NCBI RefSeq assembly: GCF_030063285.1
Contig: NZ_JASISU010000002.1
Coordinates: 558,001 to 622,000, forward strand
Direction of reading: 5' to 3'
From: Pseudarthrobacter sp. PS3-L1
GTDB taxonomy: Bacteria; Actinomycetota; Actinomycetes; Actinomycetales; Micrococcaceae
DNA length: 64,000 nt
Below the pieces are notes generated by a model, which did no database searches, had not been told where the DNA came from, and worked only from the letters and a program-made list of their open reading frames with translations. The position numbers were made by a program, and so were the translations under genes. Below are positions 55,307 through 64,000 of the stretch, piece after piece; within the stretch, counting starts at the first letter, position 1, and each line of letters starts with the position of its first letter.

Positions 55307-56522
55307 GGGTGGACTTCTTTCCCTCAGCCGCGAAACAGAGCAGGGGTACCTCGCGCTCGGCCCGGGTCAGTGACCCGTGTTGTCCCACCACCTCCATGGA
55401 CTCGGCCCGTACGCGGCGGGTGTCGTACAAGGCCATTGTTTCGCGGACCGCAATCATGATGTCCCCAATCCGCCCTTCAACTTCTGGGCGAACGTCCCCA
55501 AAGAGCCCGGCAGCGATACCCTCCGCACGGGTAAAGGCCCAGATTCGGTCGCCGAAGCGGTTCCGCCAGGAAGCCAGCAGTTGGGCGTGCTCCGCGGGTG
55601 TTGCGTCAGGTTCAAGGTACAGGTGCACCATCCGGGGTTCCCCGGCCGTGTGCCGGACTCGGTGTATCAATGAAGGATCCGCCGAGTAGTCGATCCGTTG
55701 TGATGCGGGAATGTCCACCATTCCATGGTCCGCAGTGACCAGAATGGTTGTCCCAGCGGGTAGGACACTGTTCAGTCGCTTGACCGTTGCATCAAATTCC
55801 TCGAGTTGGTGCTCCCACTGCGCAGATTCGGCGCCGTAGCGATGCCCGGCCTTGTCCAGGTCATTAACATAGAAGTACATCAGGGTCCTGTTGCTGGACC
55901 GCATGGCCTCTGCCGCAGCTGACGTCAGCGCATGCGGATTGCTGCCTCCAGAAAACCGGCCCCCGCGAAGCGCTGCCCGGGTCATGGCCGAGTCGCTGAA
56001 CCGGGGAAGGGCCACCGTCACAACATCAACTGTTGCAGCAGACCGTTCAAGAACTGTGGGAAAGGGTTGCCACTGGAGGGGGTCGACGGCGGCATCCCAG
56101 TTCCCCAGCATATTAACCACCGTGTCGTGGTCGGGATCCACGACGTCGTAGCCCACGAGTCCGTGCTGGCCTGGCGGGAGCCCTGTGCCAAGGCTTGCGA
56201 GCGAGGAAGCGGTGGTAGACGGAAATCCAGAATCGAGCCAGGTCGGGACAACGCCCTGGCCACGCTGCTGGATGGAGCGGAGGAACGGAGTGTGCGCCGA
56301 CTTCTTTCGAAGAAGGCTTCGGCCGAGCCCATCGGCAAGGACAACGCAGACACGCTGAGCTTGTGGAAGTCCCAACCGGTTGGTAAATTCCGGCACGCCG
56401 ATACTTGCCGCCGCACTGGACAGAACTTCCGCAATGGACCGCTGCCCGAAAGCAGGGGCAACGGGGACATCAGCTGAAGCAGGATTACGGACGGCGTCAG
56501 TGCCAGAGGTCGACTGGTGCAT
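55299..56522 (-). CDS. Alkaline phosphatase-superfamily (nucleotide pyrophosphatase/phosphodiesterase) protein
   Basis: The 407-residue protein has the type I phosphodiesterase pattern: VCVVLADGLGRSLL, the metal-coordinating nucleophile region FPSTTASSLASLGTG, a DLDKAGHRYG motif and ILVTADHGMVDIP with metal-binding Asp and His. There is no signal peptide, so it is probably cytosolic. The substrate is unknown, perhaps a nucleotide or phosphodiester. The ATG directly follows the stop of the DUF5998 gene. Confidence 0.88.
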   Translation of the reverse strand: MHQSTSGTDAVRNPASADVPVAPAFGQRSIAEVLSSAAASIGVPEFTNRLGLPQAQRVCVVLADGLGRSLLRKKSAHTPFLRSIQQRGQGVVPTWLDSGFPSTTASSLASLGTGLPPGQHGLVGYDVVDPDHDTVVNMLGNWDAAVDPLQWQPFPTVLERSAATVDVVTVALPRFSDSAMTRAALRGGRFSGGSNPHALTSAAAEAMRSSNRTLMYFYVNDLDKAGHRYGAESAQWEHQLEEFDATVKRLNSVLPAGTTILVTADHGMVDIPASQRIDYSADPSLIHRVRHTAGEPRMVHLYLEPDATPAEHAQLLASWRNRFGDRIWAFTRAEGIAAGLFGDVRPEVEGRIGDIMIAVRETMALYDTRRVRAESMEVVGQHGSLTRAEREVPLLCFAAEGKKSTRG

Positions 56523-57257
56523 CTAGCGCTGGTGCCCGCGGCTCAGGCGCGTGCCGAACACACCTGTACGGGGCCTCGGAGTGGACGGAATGTGTGCACT
56601 CGGGGCGGCAGATCCGGTATTGACGGCACGCAGGGCCCGAGCAAAAAGCTTGGCGTCCTGGACTGCTTGGGGGCCATCAGCTTCGGCGCTGATCCGCAGG
56701 ACGATGTCCTCCTGGGCAATGCTGCCCGTGTACCCGTGGTCCGCTTCGCACTGCGGATCGCCACAGCTTGCGGGCCCCATGTCAAGGCGCTGTCCGCCGG
56801 ACCAGGCAATAGCAAGCGTCAGTTCACGCACCGGGTCGCTCGGCTTGTAGTTCTGCGGCTGGGCATACATGTAGCTGAGCACCACGGAACGGATCTGGGC
56901 CACTGGCACTGATTCAGTGGAAATTTGGGCCACGATCTGCTCGCCGGCGTCATCAAGCTGCTGGTCATCGACGTGGGTGATCACCAACATGTCCCGGGTC
57001 AGCACCAAGACGGTGATGTGCCTGCGAACTTCGGCTCGGTCGAAATGGGTCTCCAGGTGGACCAGGTGTGCAACACAGTCACGCCCGTCCAGGGCATCGT
57101 TAACAACGTCAGCAACGAGGAGCGGATAAAAACCTGCCTGCTGCAGCGCTGTATCGAGGCTTTGGCCCTGGGCGCTGTGGGTGTGGGAGCCGTGGTGGCC
57201 TGCCGCCTTCTTGCCGCCTGCCTGCTGCGGGTCCGGCGTGGGGGGCTGTGAAGTCAT
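56523..57257 (-). CDS. DUF5998 family protein
   Basis: The 244-residue protein has a His/Gly/Ser-rich N-terminus (1-33), then a core AGFYPLLVADVVNDALDGRDC and FDRAEVRRHITVLVLTRDMLVITHVDD. CGDPQCEADHGYTG carries two Cys and two acidic residues that might bind metal. It fits the actinobacterial DUF5998 group, which has no function assigned. It lies 42 bp after pat and abuts the phosphatase gene. Confidence 0.8.
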   Translation of the reverse strand: MTSQPPTPDPQQAGGKKAAGHHGSHTHSAQGQSLDTALQQAGFYPLLVADVVNDALDGRDCVAHLVHLETHFDRAEVRRHITVLVLTRDMLVITHVDDQQLDDAGEQIVAQISTESVPVAQIRSVVLSYMYAQPQNYKPSDPVRELTLAIAWSGGQRLDMGPASCGDPQCEADHGYTGSIAQEDIVLRISAEADGPQAVQDAKLFARALRAVNTGSAAPSAHIPSTPRPRTGVFGTRLSRGHQR

Positions 57258-57299
57258 AGGTCCATTTTCACAGATCAGCCGGTCACTTGCTAACTCCGG

Positions 57300-60041
57300 T
57301 CAGCCGCGCATGGCGCGCCGTGCGCTGTCCGTTCTGCGCGCTGGGTTGCCAATTTTGATGTCCGCCGCAAGGATGGCAAGTCCATCCGTACCGGCAAGCA
57401 CGGGATTGAATTCCACCAGTGCAATTTCTGGATGGGTGTCCTTGAGGAATGTCAGCCGGGCCACGAGGTCCTCGAGTGCGGCAACGTCCACCGAGGGCAG
57501 TCCCTGGTAGCCAAAGAGTTTCTTCGAAGCCCGCGGGGCCCTGATGAAATCCCTGACATCGGATCCGGACAGTGGTGGCACGCGGTGTGCCCAATCGTCG
57601 AGCAGGTTCACAGCATCCCCCGCCATTCCGAATGACACAACGGGTCCCAGCAGTGGGTCCTCGATCGCGCGCATGACGCAGGCTTGACCGACGGGTGCCA
57701 TGCTCTGGACCTCCAGCGAAGGAGAGCCATACCCGGCCAGGGCACGTCGGGTAGTCGTGATATCGCGCCGCAGCGCCTCCGCATCCTCGATGTCCAGCCG
57801 GACTCCGCCAAGGTCAAGACGATGGCGCAGGCCCGGGTCGGTGGTTTTCAGGACCACCGGCCAGCCAAGGGTTTCCGCAGCCGCAATTGCCTGATCTGCG
57901 GTGTCAAAACCCATTGAGGGAAGCACTGTGATGCCGTAGTGCCCCAGGAGGCTTGCTGTCTGCGTCTGGTCGAGAGCCAGGAGCTGCTCTCCGGTTACCT
58001 TGACCAGCAGTTGTTCCACCTCCGCCCGAGCCTCCTCGACGCGGCAGCCCTCAGGTTCCTCGAAGACACCGTGATCGCGGTCGACCCACTGCGAATAGTT
58101 CACAGCTGATGCGAGCGCGGACACTGCAGAGCCGGCATTGCTGAATCCGGGAATTCCCCGTGCGCCCGGCACTTCCGCACCCTCGGCTGGGCCAGGGCCG
58201 CCAGGGGCTGCGGCTGGGGCAGCTGCACCTAGGATTCCTTCGACATGGATGGCTGGGTCCAGTATCCCCGTGAAGGCGGCGACCACTGGTTTGCCCGCCG
58301 CGACGGCGGCCTCGGCCAGGACCGCTGCGATCTTCTCTACTGTCAGGCCCCGTGCAGGAATCAGGGCTACCACCACGGAGTCGACAGTTCGTGCGTCAAG
58401 TGCCTGGTCCAGGACGGCCCGCAGTGCGGGCAGCGCCAACGACATGCCCTGGTCAAGATCCACGTCTGGAATCATTCGGTCCACTTCAAGGCCGTGGACT
58501 GCCGCACTGTCGGCCACGACCAGGCCGAGTGCCCGGGAATTGCTGATCACGGCCACCCGCGGCCCTCGCGGGAGCGAATGTCCTGCCACTACTTCCGCCA
58601 CGTCCAGCAGCTGTTCCACTGTCTGAACGCGGATGACGCCGGACTGCCGCAGCATCGCGTCCAGGGCGCCAGCGGGTGCCTGCGTGGTGCGGACGGCATG
58701 TCCAGGAGGGAGTTGCAGACCCATGGAATCGGACTTGGCGACGATGACGGGCTTGGTCCGCGCTAGGCGTCGGGCAAGCCGCGAGAACTTCCTGGGGTTG
58801 CCAATCGACTCCAAATAGAGCCCGACGGCGGTTGTGTCGGCGTCGTCCTCCCAGAACTGCATCATGTCGTTGCCGGAAACGTCAGCACGATTGCCCGCTG
58901 AAAGGAATGATGACAGGCCAAGGCTGCGCCGACTTGACGCAGCATAGAGAGCTATTCCGATGGCCGCTGACTGGCTGAAGAGGCCCAGGCTGCCCCGCGC
59001 CGGCAACGTGGGGGCCATGGAGGCGTTGAGGGAGACATCCGGATGAGTATTGACGATCCCCAGCGACGCCGGTCCAATGACCCGCATCCCGAAGGACCTA
59101 GCATTGCGCACCAGGGCCCGTTGCCGAGCCAGTCCGCGCTCGCCGTCGTCGGCAAATCCGGCACTCGCAATGACGAGGCCTTTTACCCCTGCGGCGGCGC
59201 ACTCACTGACCACGCTGTCCACCTGTTCGTAGGGAACGGCAATCACGGCAAGCTGGACTGGTTCCGGAACGTCGGCCAGCGAACCGAAGGACATCATGCC
59301 GGCAAGCTCTAGCGCCTCGGGGTTGATGGCATAGACGGGTCCGGTGAACCCACCTTCAATGATGTGCTCCAGCAACTGGTACCCCACTGTCCCCCATGTG
59401 CGACTGGCGCCGATAACGGCAATGGAGCTTGGAGTCAACAGGTCCCTGACGCTGCGCGCGTCGGCGCGGTGTTCACGGGCCTCCATGACTGCAAGGGATT
59501 TCTCCGTGGGGTCGATAGTGAATTCAAGGCTGATCACACCATCGTCAAAGTGCCGCTGAACGTCGTAGCCGGCATCGGAGAACACCATCAGCATCTTGCG
59601 GTTCTCCGGCAGCACTTCAGCGGTGAACCGGCGGATTCCGTTGTCCCTGGCCGCAGCAGCAAGGTGTTCGAGGAGGATGGATCCAATGCCGCGGCCCTGG
59701 TGGGCATCGGCAATGTTGAACGCCACCTCTGCATCGGTGGGATCGTCGAGGCGGTCATAGCGGCCAATCCCCACTATCGCCCCACCGATGGTGATTACCA
59801 GGGCCACCCGATCCCTGTAGTCAACTTCCGTGAAGCGTTTGAGTTCACGGCTGCTCAGCCTTGCCTTGTAGGCAAAAAACCTCATGTAGACAGAATTCTG
59901 TGACTGCCCGGTATGGAAGAGTTGAACGGCGTCCGCGTCAGCAGGGTGGATCGGGCGCAGATGTGCAGTGCCGCCGTCGCGCAGAACGACATCCGCTTCC
60001 CAATATTCTGGATATACGCCGTCCACCGGCTGTTCCACCAT
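57300..60041 (-). CDS. pat: Pat-like protein: GNAT acetyltransferase fused to acetate-CoA ligase (ADP-forming) domains
   Basis: The 913-residue protein has an N-terminal GNAT domain (about 20-165, [21 protein letters not shown]). It is followed by a CoA-binding Rossmann domain (about 200-300, [18 protein letters not shown]), succinyl-CoA-ligase-like domains (about 320-640) and a C-terminal ATP-grasp domain (about 700-905). The architecture is that of protein lysine acetyltransferases such as Pat, which acetylate acyl-CoA synthetases, but with the GNAT first. The middle has a Pro/Ala/Gly-rich linker near 620-640. The ATG sits 6 nt after TAGGCT, suggesting a leaderless transcript. Confidence 0.88.
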   Translation of the reverse strand: MVEQPVDGVYPEYWEADVVLRDGGTAHLRPIHPADADAVQLFHTGQSQNSVYMRFFAYKARLSSRELKRFTEVDYRDRVALVITIGGAIVGIGRYDRLDDPTDAEVAFNIADAHQGRGIGSILLEHLAAAARDNGIRRFTAEVLPENRKMLMVFSDAGYDVQRHFDDGVISLEFTIDPTEKSLAVMEAREHRADARSVRDLLTPSSIAVIGASRTWGTVGYQLLEHIIEGGFTGPVYAINPEALELAGMMSFGSLADVPEPVQLAVIAVPYEQVDSVVSECAAAGVKGLVIASAGFADDGERGLARQRALVRNARSFGMRVIGPASLGIVNTHPDVSLNASMAPTLPARGSLGLFSQSAAIGIALYAASSRRSLGLSSFLSAGNRADVSGNDMMQFWEDDADTTAVGLYLESIGNPRKFSRLARRLARTKPVIVAKSDSMGLQLPPGHAVRTTQAPAGALDAMLRQSGVIRVQTVEQLLDVAEVVAGHSLPRGPRVAVISNSRALGLVVADSAAVHGLEVDRMIPDVDLDQGMSLALPALRAVLDQALDARTVDSVVVALIPARGLTVEKIAAVLAEAAVAAGKPVVAAFTGILDPAIHVEGILGAAAPAAAPGGPGPAEGAEVPGARGIPGFSNAGSAVSALASAVNYSQWVDRDHGVFEEPEGCRVEEARAEVEQLLVKVTGEQLLALDQTQTASLLGHYGITVLPSMGFDTADQAIAAAETLGWPVVLKTTDPGLRHRLDLGGVRLDIEDAEALRRDITTTRRALAGYGSPSLEVQSMAPVGQACVMRAIEDPLLGPVVSFGMAGDAVNLLDDWAHRVPPLSGSDVRDFIRAPRASKKLFGYQGLPSVDVAALEDLVARLTFLKDTHPEIALVEFNPVLAGTDGLAILAADIKIGNPARRTDSARRAMRG

Positions 60042-60061
60042 AGGCTTAGCCTAGCTAAAAT
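60041..60061. promoter_or_regulatory. Overlapping divergent promoters of pat and parC with palindromes
   Basis: TAGGCT on the minus strand (60053-60048) lies 6 nt before the pat ATG. TAAAAT on the plus strand (60056-60061) is a good -10 for parC. The two are interlocked by TAGGCT-T-AGCCTA (60041-60053) and TTAGC-CTA-GCTAA (60046-60058). A dimeric regulator here would affect both genes. Confidence 0.5.
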
Positions 60062-60107
60062 CTGTTCCCGCACACCCGTTTATTCGTATAAAGGATCCCT
60101 CGCCTCC

Positions 60108-62660
60108 ATGGCCCGCCGCCAAAGCCCCACCCCCGCCGGGGATACCGGCGCGGATTTCACCGAGAACATCGTCGATATTGACGTCACCTCCGAGATGGAG
60201 GGCTCATTCCTGGAGTACGCCTATTCGGTGATCTACTCCCGCGCCCTCCCCGATGCCCGCGACGGGCTCAAGCCGGTCCAGCGCCGCATCCTGTACATGA
60301 TGAGCGAGATGGGCCTGCGGCCGGACAGGGGCCATGTCAAGAGCGCCCGTGTCGTTGGCGAGGTCATGGGCAAGCTGCACCCCCACGGAGACACGGCCAT
60401 CTATGACGCACTGGTGCGGATGGCACAGGACTTCTCCCTGCGGCTGCCCCTGGTGGATGGCCACGGCAACTTTGGCTCGCTCGACGACGGTCCAGCAGCT
60501 CCGCGGTACACAGAAGCACGGCTTGCAGCGGCTGCGCTGACGCTGACGGACCACTTGGATGAAGACGTTGTTGACTTCGTCCCCAACTATGACAACCAGC
60601 TGACCCAGCCTGAGGTCCTGCCTGCAGCATTCCCCAACCTCCTGGTCAACGGTGCCACGGGAATCGCCGTCGGCATGGCCACCAATATGGCTCCACACAA
60701 CCTCGTGGAGGTGATTGGAGCTGCCCGCCACCTGATTGCCCACCCGGACGCCACACTTGAGGACGTGATGCGGTTTGTTCCCGGCCCGGATCTTCCCACC
60801 GGCGGGCGGATCGTGGGCCTGGACGGTATCCGTGATGCCTACGCCACCGGGCGGGGGTCCTTCAAGACCCGAGCCAAGGTGGAGATTGAACAGCTCTCGG
60901 CCCGACGCACTGGATTAGTGGTCACGGAGTTGCCGTACATGGTGGGTACGGAAAAGGTCATCGAAAAAATCAAGGATGCCGTCAACGCGAAGAAGCTGGC
61001 CGGAATCAGCGACATCGTGGACCTTACCGACCGCAAACATGGGCTGCGCCTGGTAATTGAACTCAAAAACGGCTTCAATCCGAACGCGGTGCTGCAGCAG
61101 CTGTACAGGTACTCGCCCATGGAGGATTCCTTTGGAATCAATAACGTCACACTGGTGGACGGCCAGCCACAAACGCTGGGATTGCTTCCGCTACTGACGG
61201 TCTACGTCAACCATCGCCTGGACGTGGTGCGGCGACGGACGGCCTTCAGGCTTGGAAAAAAGCAGGACCGGCTCCATCTTGTCGAAGGCCTGCTGGTGGC
61301 CATTGTCGATATTGACGAGGTCATCCAGATCATTAGGTCCTCTGACGAACCATCCGCCGCCCGCCTTCGCCTGATGTCCATCTACGACCTCACCGAGACC
61401 CAGGCAAACTACATCCTGGAACTGCGGCTCCGCCAGCTCACCCGCTTCTCGCTTATCGAACTGGAGAAGGAACGGGACGAACTCCTGCGGGAGATTGCGG
61501 AACTCGAGGCAATCTTGGGGTCCGACCAGCGCCTGCGGTCCCTGGTTTCGGACGAACTTGCTGTTGTTGCGGAAAAGTACGGCACTCCCCGGCGCACGGT
61601 ACTGCTCGAATCGGAGGCCGTCTCGCCTACAGTTGCCTCCGCACTTGCAGCAGCTGGCACGGGCAAGGGCAAGGCATCTCCCCTGGCCCTGGAGATTGCG
61701 GATGATCCCTGCTGGGCCATCCTCACCGCTTCAGGACAGATAGCGCGCACCACGGGCCAGGATCCGCTGGCTGAATCCGGACCGCGTGCCAAGCACGATG
61801 TCTTCCGGTCAGTGGTCAAGACATCTGCCCGCGGAGAAATAGGCGCTGTTACCTCCAAGGGCAGGATGCTCCGCCTCCAGGTCATGGATATGCCAGCCCT
61901 GGTTCCCATGTCCGGACTGCCAAACCTGGCAGGCGGAGTACCGGCCAAAGACTTTGTCACGCTGCTGAAGAATGAAACGCTCGTCGCCTTCGTCCCCCTC
62001 GATGAGGTTCTGGCTGTTGGCACCTCGCAGGGCATCGTCAAACGTGTCCAACCGGAGTATCCACTCAACCGGGAAGACTGGGACATTATTGCCCTCAAGG
62101 ACAAGGACGCCATCCTAGGCGTCGCTCCTGCTGGCAACGACGACGACCTTGCTTTCGTCACGAAACAGGGCCAGCTCCTGCGATTTGGCGCCTCCGTTGT
62201 TCGGCCGCAGGGCCGGACCGCAGGTGGCATGGCAGGTATCAAACTCGCCACCGACGACGTTGTGATCTTCTTCGGTGTTGTCGCGGCACTCGATGATGCC
62301 GCCGTCGTCGTGACCATTGCGGGAACGCAGGGCGCCCTCCCCGGCACGGCCCCGGGGACCGCCAAGGTCACAGCATTCTCGGAGTACCCGGCCAAGGGAC
62401 GCGCGACAGCCGGCGTCAGGGCGCATCGCTTCCTGAAGGGGGAGGATCTCCTTCTGCTGGGGTGGGTGGGCCATGGCCCGGCAAAGGCTGCTTCCGCTGC
62501 TGGAATTGCACGTTCCCTCCCCCAGGAACACGGCAGGAGGGACGGCTCGGGCATCCCGCTGTCCCAGGCGGTGGATGCAGTTGGACCTGCCATGGCGTGG
62601 CCGGACCCTGCGCCGACGGAAGACGCTGATGCAGCAGAAACGCGCCCCGGCCTCTTCTGA
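60108..62660 (+). CDS. parC: DNA topoisomerase IV-like subunit A (ParC)
   Basis: This is the A subunit of a type IIA topoisomerase. The 850-residue protein has the catalytic tyrosine Y134 in [10 protein letters not shown], the quinolone-region sequence [10 protein letters not shown] (91-100), and a C-terminal beta-propeller from about 500. No GyrA-box (QRGGRG-type) is visible in the first blade, which favours a topoisomerase IV-like enzyme over gyrase. The ATG at 60108 gives the family N-terminus; the frame is open to 59913 antisense to pat. No B subunit is in the window, so its partner must be elsewhere. Confidence 0.88.
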   Translation: MARRQSPTPAGDTGADFTENIVDIDVTSEMEGSFLEYAYSVIYSRALPDARDGLKPVQRRILYMMSEMGLRPDRGHVKSARVVGEVMGKLHPHGDTAIYDALVRMAQDFSLRLPLVDGHGNFGSLDDGPAAPRYTEARLAAAALTLTDHLDEDVVDFVPNYDNQLTQPEVLPAAFPNLLVNGATGIAVGMATNMAPHNLVEVIGAARHLIAHPDATLEDVMRFVPGPDLPTGGRIVGLDGIRDAYATGRGSFKTRAKVEIEQLSARRTGLVVTELPYMVGTEKVIEKIKDAVNAKKLAGISDIVDLTDRKHGLRLVIELKNGFNPNAVLQQLYRYSPMEDSFGINNVTLVDGQPQTLGLLPLLTVYVNHRLDVVRRRTAFRLGKKQDRLHLVEGLLVAIVDIDEVIQIIRSSDEPSAARLRLMSIYDLTETQANYILELRLRQLTRFSLIELEKERDELLREIAELEAILGSDQRLRSLVSDELAVVAEKYGTPRRTVLLESEAVSPTVASALAAAGTGKGKASPLALEIADDPCWAILTASGQIARTTGQDPLAESGPRAKHDVFRSVVKTSARGEIGAVTSKGRMLRLQVMDMPALVPMSGLPNLAGGVPAKDFVTLLKNETLVAFVPLDEVLAVGTSQGIVKRVQPEYPLNREDWDIIALKDKDAILGVAPAGNDDDLAFVTKQGQLLRFGASVVRPQGRTAGGMAGIKLATDDVVIFFGVVAALDDAAVVVTIAGTQGALPGTAPGTAKVTAFSEYPAKGRATAGVRAHRFLKGEDLLLLGWVGHGPAKAASAAGIARSLPQEHGRRDGSGIPLSQAVDAVGPAMAWPDPAPTEDADAAETRPGLF

Positions 62661-62678
62661 GTACTGACCCCACTGGCT

Positions 62679-62760
62679 TTCCCCACCTTTCAGGGGCGCG
62701 CACGGCGTTTCCCCAGCGACACGCCGTCGTCCTGCTGTCTCGGCCGCCAAAGGTGGGGAA
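62679..62760. terminator. Nested inverted repeats between convergent genes
   Basis: TTCCCCACCTTT (62679-62690) and AAAGGTGGGGAA (62749-62760) are perfect 12-bp complements. Inside them ACGGCGT (62702-62708) pairs with ACGCCGT (62721-62727). The element fills the gap between parC and the GNAT gene, most simply as a bidirectional terminator. Confidence 0.5.
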
Positions 62761-62762
62761 TC

Positions 62763-63566
62763 TCAGCGGCGCCATTCATACGGTGTGGTGGTGGAGACCT
62801 TGATGAGGCCATACGCCTCGAGGATGGGCCGTGAAAACTCGGTGGAATCGCTGTGCATCAGGGTTTTGCCTAGGCGAAGTGCCGCACGCGCCCGTTCGGC
62901 AGTCAGCGCCCGGTAAATGCCCCTGCCGCGCCACGCCTCAAGGGTTGCTCCTCCCCACAGGCCAGCAAAGTCGGTGCCTGCCACAGGTTCGAGCCGGCCC
63001 GCGCTCACCACGCTCCCGTGGTGCTCAGCCACCCACAGTTCCATGCCGTCATCACGCTCCAGCCGGTGAAGCACGTCGTTGGCACGGGACTCCGATACTT
63101 CGTCGCCGAAGGCGGTGTCCTGCATTGCGCTCATGGCCCGCACATCACTTTCACCGGTGATGCGACGGAGGGTGACACCTGCGGGCAAAGGAATGTCTGC
63201 TACCAGGCCAGCCGAATGACCGATCATGATGGACTCTGGATCATCCGGGACAAAGCCGTTGCCCAGCAGCGCATCGTGAAGTCCTGGTGCTGCGTCGTGA
63301 CCCCGGGACTTCCACTCGACCCTCGTCATGGCGGGGTCTTCCCCAAAGTGGTTCAGCACCTCACGTACCCATCCCTGAAGAGTGGACTTCCCGGCGCCCC
63401 CGAGATCCGCATAGGTAACAAAGCCTCGTCCACCAGCGAAAGTCACCAACCGTAACGGGCCTAGTTGCTTGATCTTGAGGGCACTTGGGGTTTCGGCATC
63501 GGTACGGAGTTGGCTGTCATATGCGTGGAGGAACTCGGCCCTGCGCGCGTCCTGAGGGGTATGCAT
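62763..63566 (-). CDS. GNAT family N-acetyltransferase
   Basis: The 267-residue protein has a GNAT fold in its C-terminal half: VTLRRITGESDVRAMSAMQ, the beta strand VVSAGRLEPV, and the acetyl-CoA loop LEAWRGRGIYRALTAERA near 215-232. The N-terminal half is a degenerate second GNAT-like domain with a GGRGFVTY strand. The ATG at 63566 is preferred to the one at 63614. The substrate is unknown. It is divergent from the DinB-family gene. Confidence 0.88.
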   Translation of the reverse strand: MHTPQDARRAEFLHAYDSQLRTDAETPSALKIKQLGPLRLVTFAGGRGFVTYADLGGAGKSTLQGWVREVLNHFGEDPAMTRVEWKSRGHDAAPGLHDALLGNGFVPDDPESIMIGHSAGLVADIPLPAGVTLRRITGESDVRAMSAMQDTAFGDEVSESRANDVLHRLERDDGMELWVAEHHGSVVSAGRLEPVAGTDFAGLWGGATLEAWRGRGIYRALTAERARAALRLGKTLMHSDSTEFSRPILEAYGLIKVSTTTPYEWRR

Positions 63567-63650
63567 CGTGTGCCACGCTAACAGCAGAACGGGAAAGTCC
63601 GGCTCCCGTAACAAGGTCTTCGCCCTGGTTTATGAGAACGCCACACCCCT

Positions 63651-63656
63651 TAGACT
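63651..63656 (+). promoter_or_regulatory. -10 element of a leaderless DinB-family gene promoter
   Basis: TAGACT is followed by 6 nt and the ATG at 63663. Confidence 0.45.
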
Positions 63657-63662
63657 TCTGGC

Positions 63663-64000
63663 ATGCCAATCACTCCTGATCAGAAGGACTGGACCTGGGT
63701 CCTGTCCCGCCCTTGCCCGGACTGCGCCTTTGACGTTGCGACGGCCACCCCTGCCACTGTTCCAGGCATTATCAAGAGCTTGCTTCCGCGGTGGCGGGCG
63801 GCACTCCGACGTCCGGACGCAGCTCAGCGCTCCACCCCAGATTCTTGGTCAGTGCTTGAGTACGCAGCGCACGTCCGCGATGTGTTTGCGCTTTTTGACC
63901 AGCGGCTACACCTCATGCTTGACGTCGACAACGCCGAGTTCGCCGACTGGGATCAGGATGCGGCGGCACTGGATAGCGGATACGCATCCGCAGATCCTGC
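63663..64000 (+). CDS. DinB-family protein, 3' end outside window
   Basis: The first 112 residues are visible before the right edge, with the frame still open. The start is WTWVLSRPCPDCAFD, then a helical LLPRWRAALRRPD, then DSWSVLEYAAHVRDVFALFDQRLHLML. The His in AAHVRD is the expected first metal ligand of the DinB/mycothiol-dependent maleylpyruvate isomerase fold. The catalytic role is unknown. It resembles the TIGR03085 gene at 1746 only in fold. Confidence 0.8.
   Translation, partial: MPITPDQKDWTWVLSRPCPDCAFDVATATPATVPGIIKSLLPRWRAALRRPDAAQRSTPDSWSVLEYAAHVRDVFALFDQRLHLMLDVDNAEFADWDQDAAALDSGYASADP

Noticed and set aside
61409..62686. 425-codon open frame opposite parC
   Set aside because: It is antisense to the topoisomerase beta-propeller, low in complexity, and has no ribosome site.

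Overview
The window is a stretch of chromosome from a high-GC actinobacterium, most likely an Arthrobacter/Pseudarthrobacter-type member of the Micrococcaceae. The evidence is the set of actinobacterial markers (mycothione reductase, SepH, and the DUF3000, DUF3093, DUF3159, DUF3710, DUF5998 and DUF6421 families, TIGR03085), GC-rich third codon positions, GTG/TTG starts and many apparently leaderless promoters. It is almost entirely core metabolism. I found no insertion sequence, prophage, CRISPR array or rRNA.

Positions 1-14133 are nearly all on the minus strand. Read in the direction of transcription: a PD-(D/E)XK nuclease-like gene, def-fmt-rsmB, rpe, an FMN riboswitch, the riboflavin operon ribM-ribD-ribE-ribB-ribA-ribH, then hisE-hisG-hisF, hisI and the start of trpE, which runs off the left edge. 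rpe makes or consumes ribulose 5-phosphate, the substrate of RibB, so its place just ahead of the riboswitch makes metabolic sense. Positions 14186-15245 hold six tRNA genes: Val-CAC on the minus strand, then Gly, Cys, Val-GAC, Gly and Val-GAC on the plus strand, with terminators on both outer sides.

Positions 15391-22660 carry a small antitoxin-family protein, a BenE-type transporter behind a 14-bp inverted repeat, a ZapE/AFG1 ATPase, sulfurtransferase plus SufE, a YbaK deacylase, an alpha/beta hydrolase, an unknown protein and MsrB. Positions 22983-31975 hold DUF6421, an SDR enzyme, threonine aldolase, DUF3000, RNase D and a fadA-fadB beta-oxidation pair with a promoter-embedded palindrome. 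Positions 32052-35246 encode an ECF vitamin-type importer (fused two-NBD ATPase, EcfT, S component) behind a structured leader. Mycothione reductase, a nucleoside hydrolase, an aldo/keto reductase, an unknown protein, dxs and aconitase follow.

Positions 44891-54474 match the conserved actinobacterial neighbourhood around ceoB/ceoC and dut: TRAM-domain RNA methyltransferase, KimA-like permease, two TrkA proteins, DUF3159, OB-fold, DUF3710, dut, DUF3093 and sepH. The right end has thymidine kinase, a phosphodiesterase-family protein, DUF5998, a Pat-like GNAT/acyl-CoA synthetase, a topoisomerase IV-like A subunit, a GNAT enzyme and a truncated DinB-family gene.

No obviously novel defence or mobile system is present. 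The most interesting signals are the compact three-way-junction leader of the ECF operon, the matched degeneracy of one ATP site in the fused ECF ATPase, several unexplained operator-like palindromes, and the high density of leaderless promoters.
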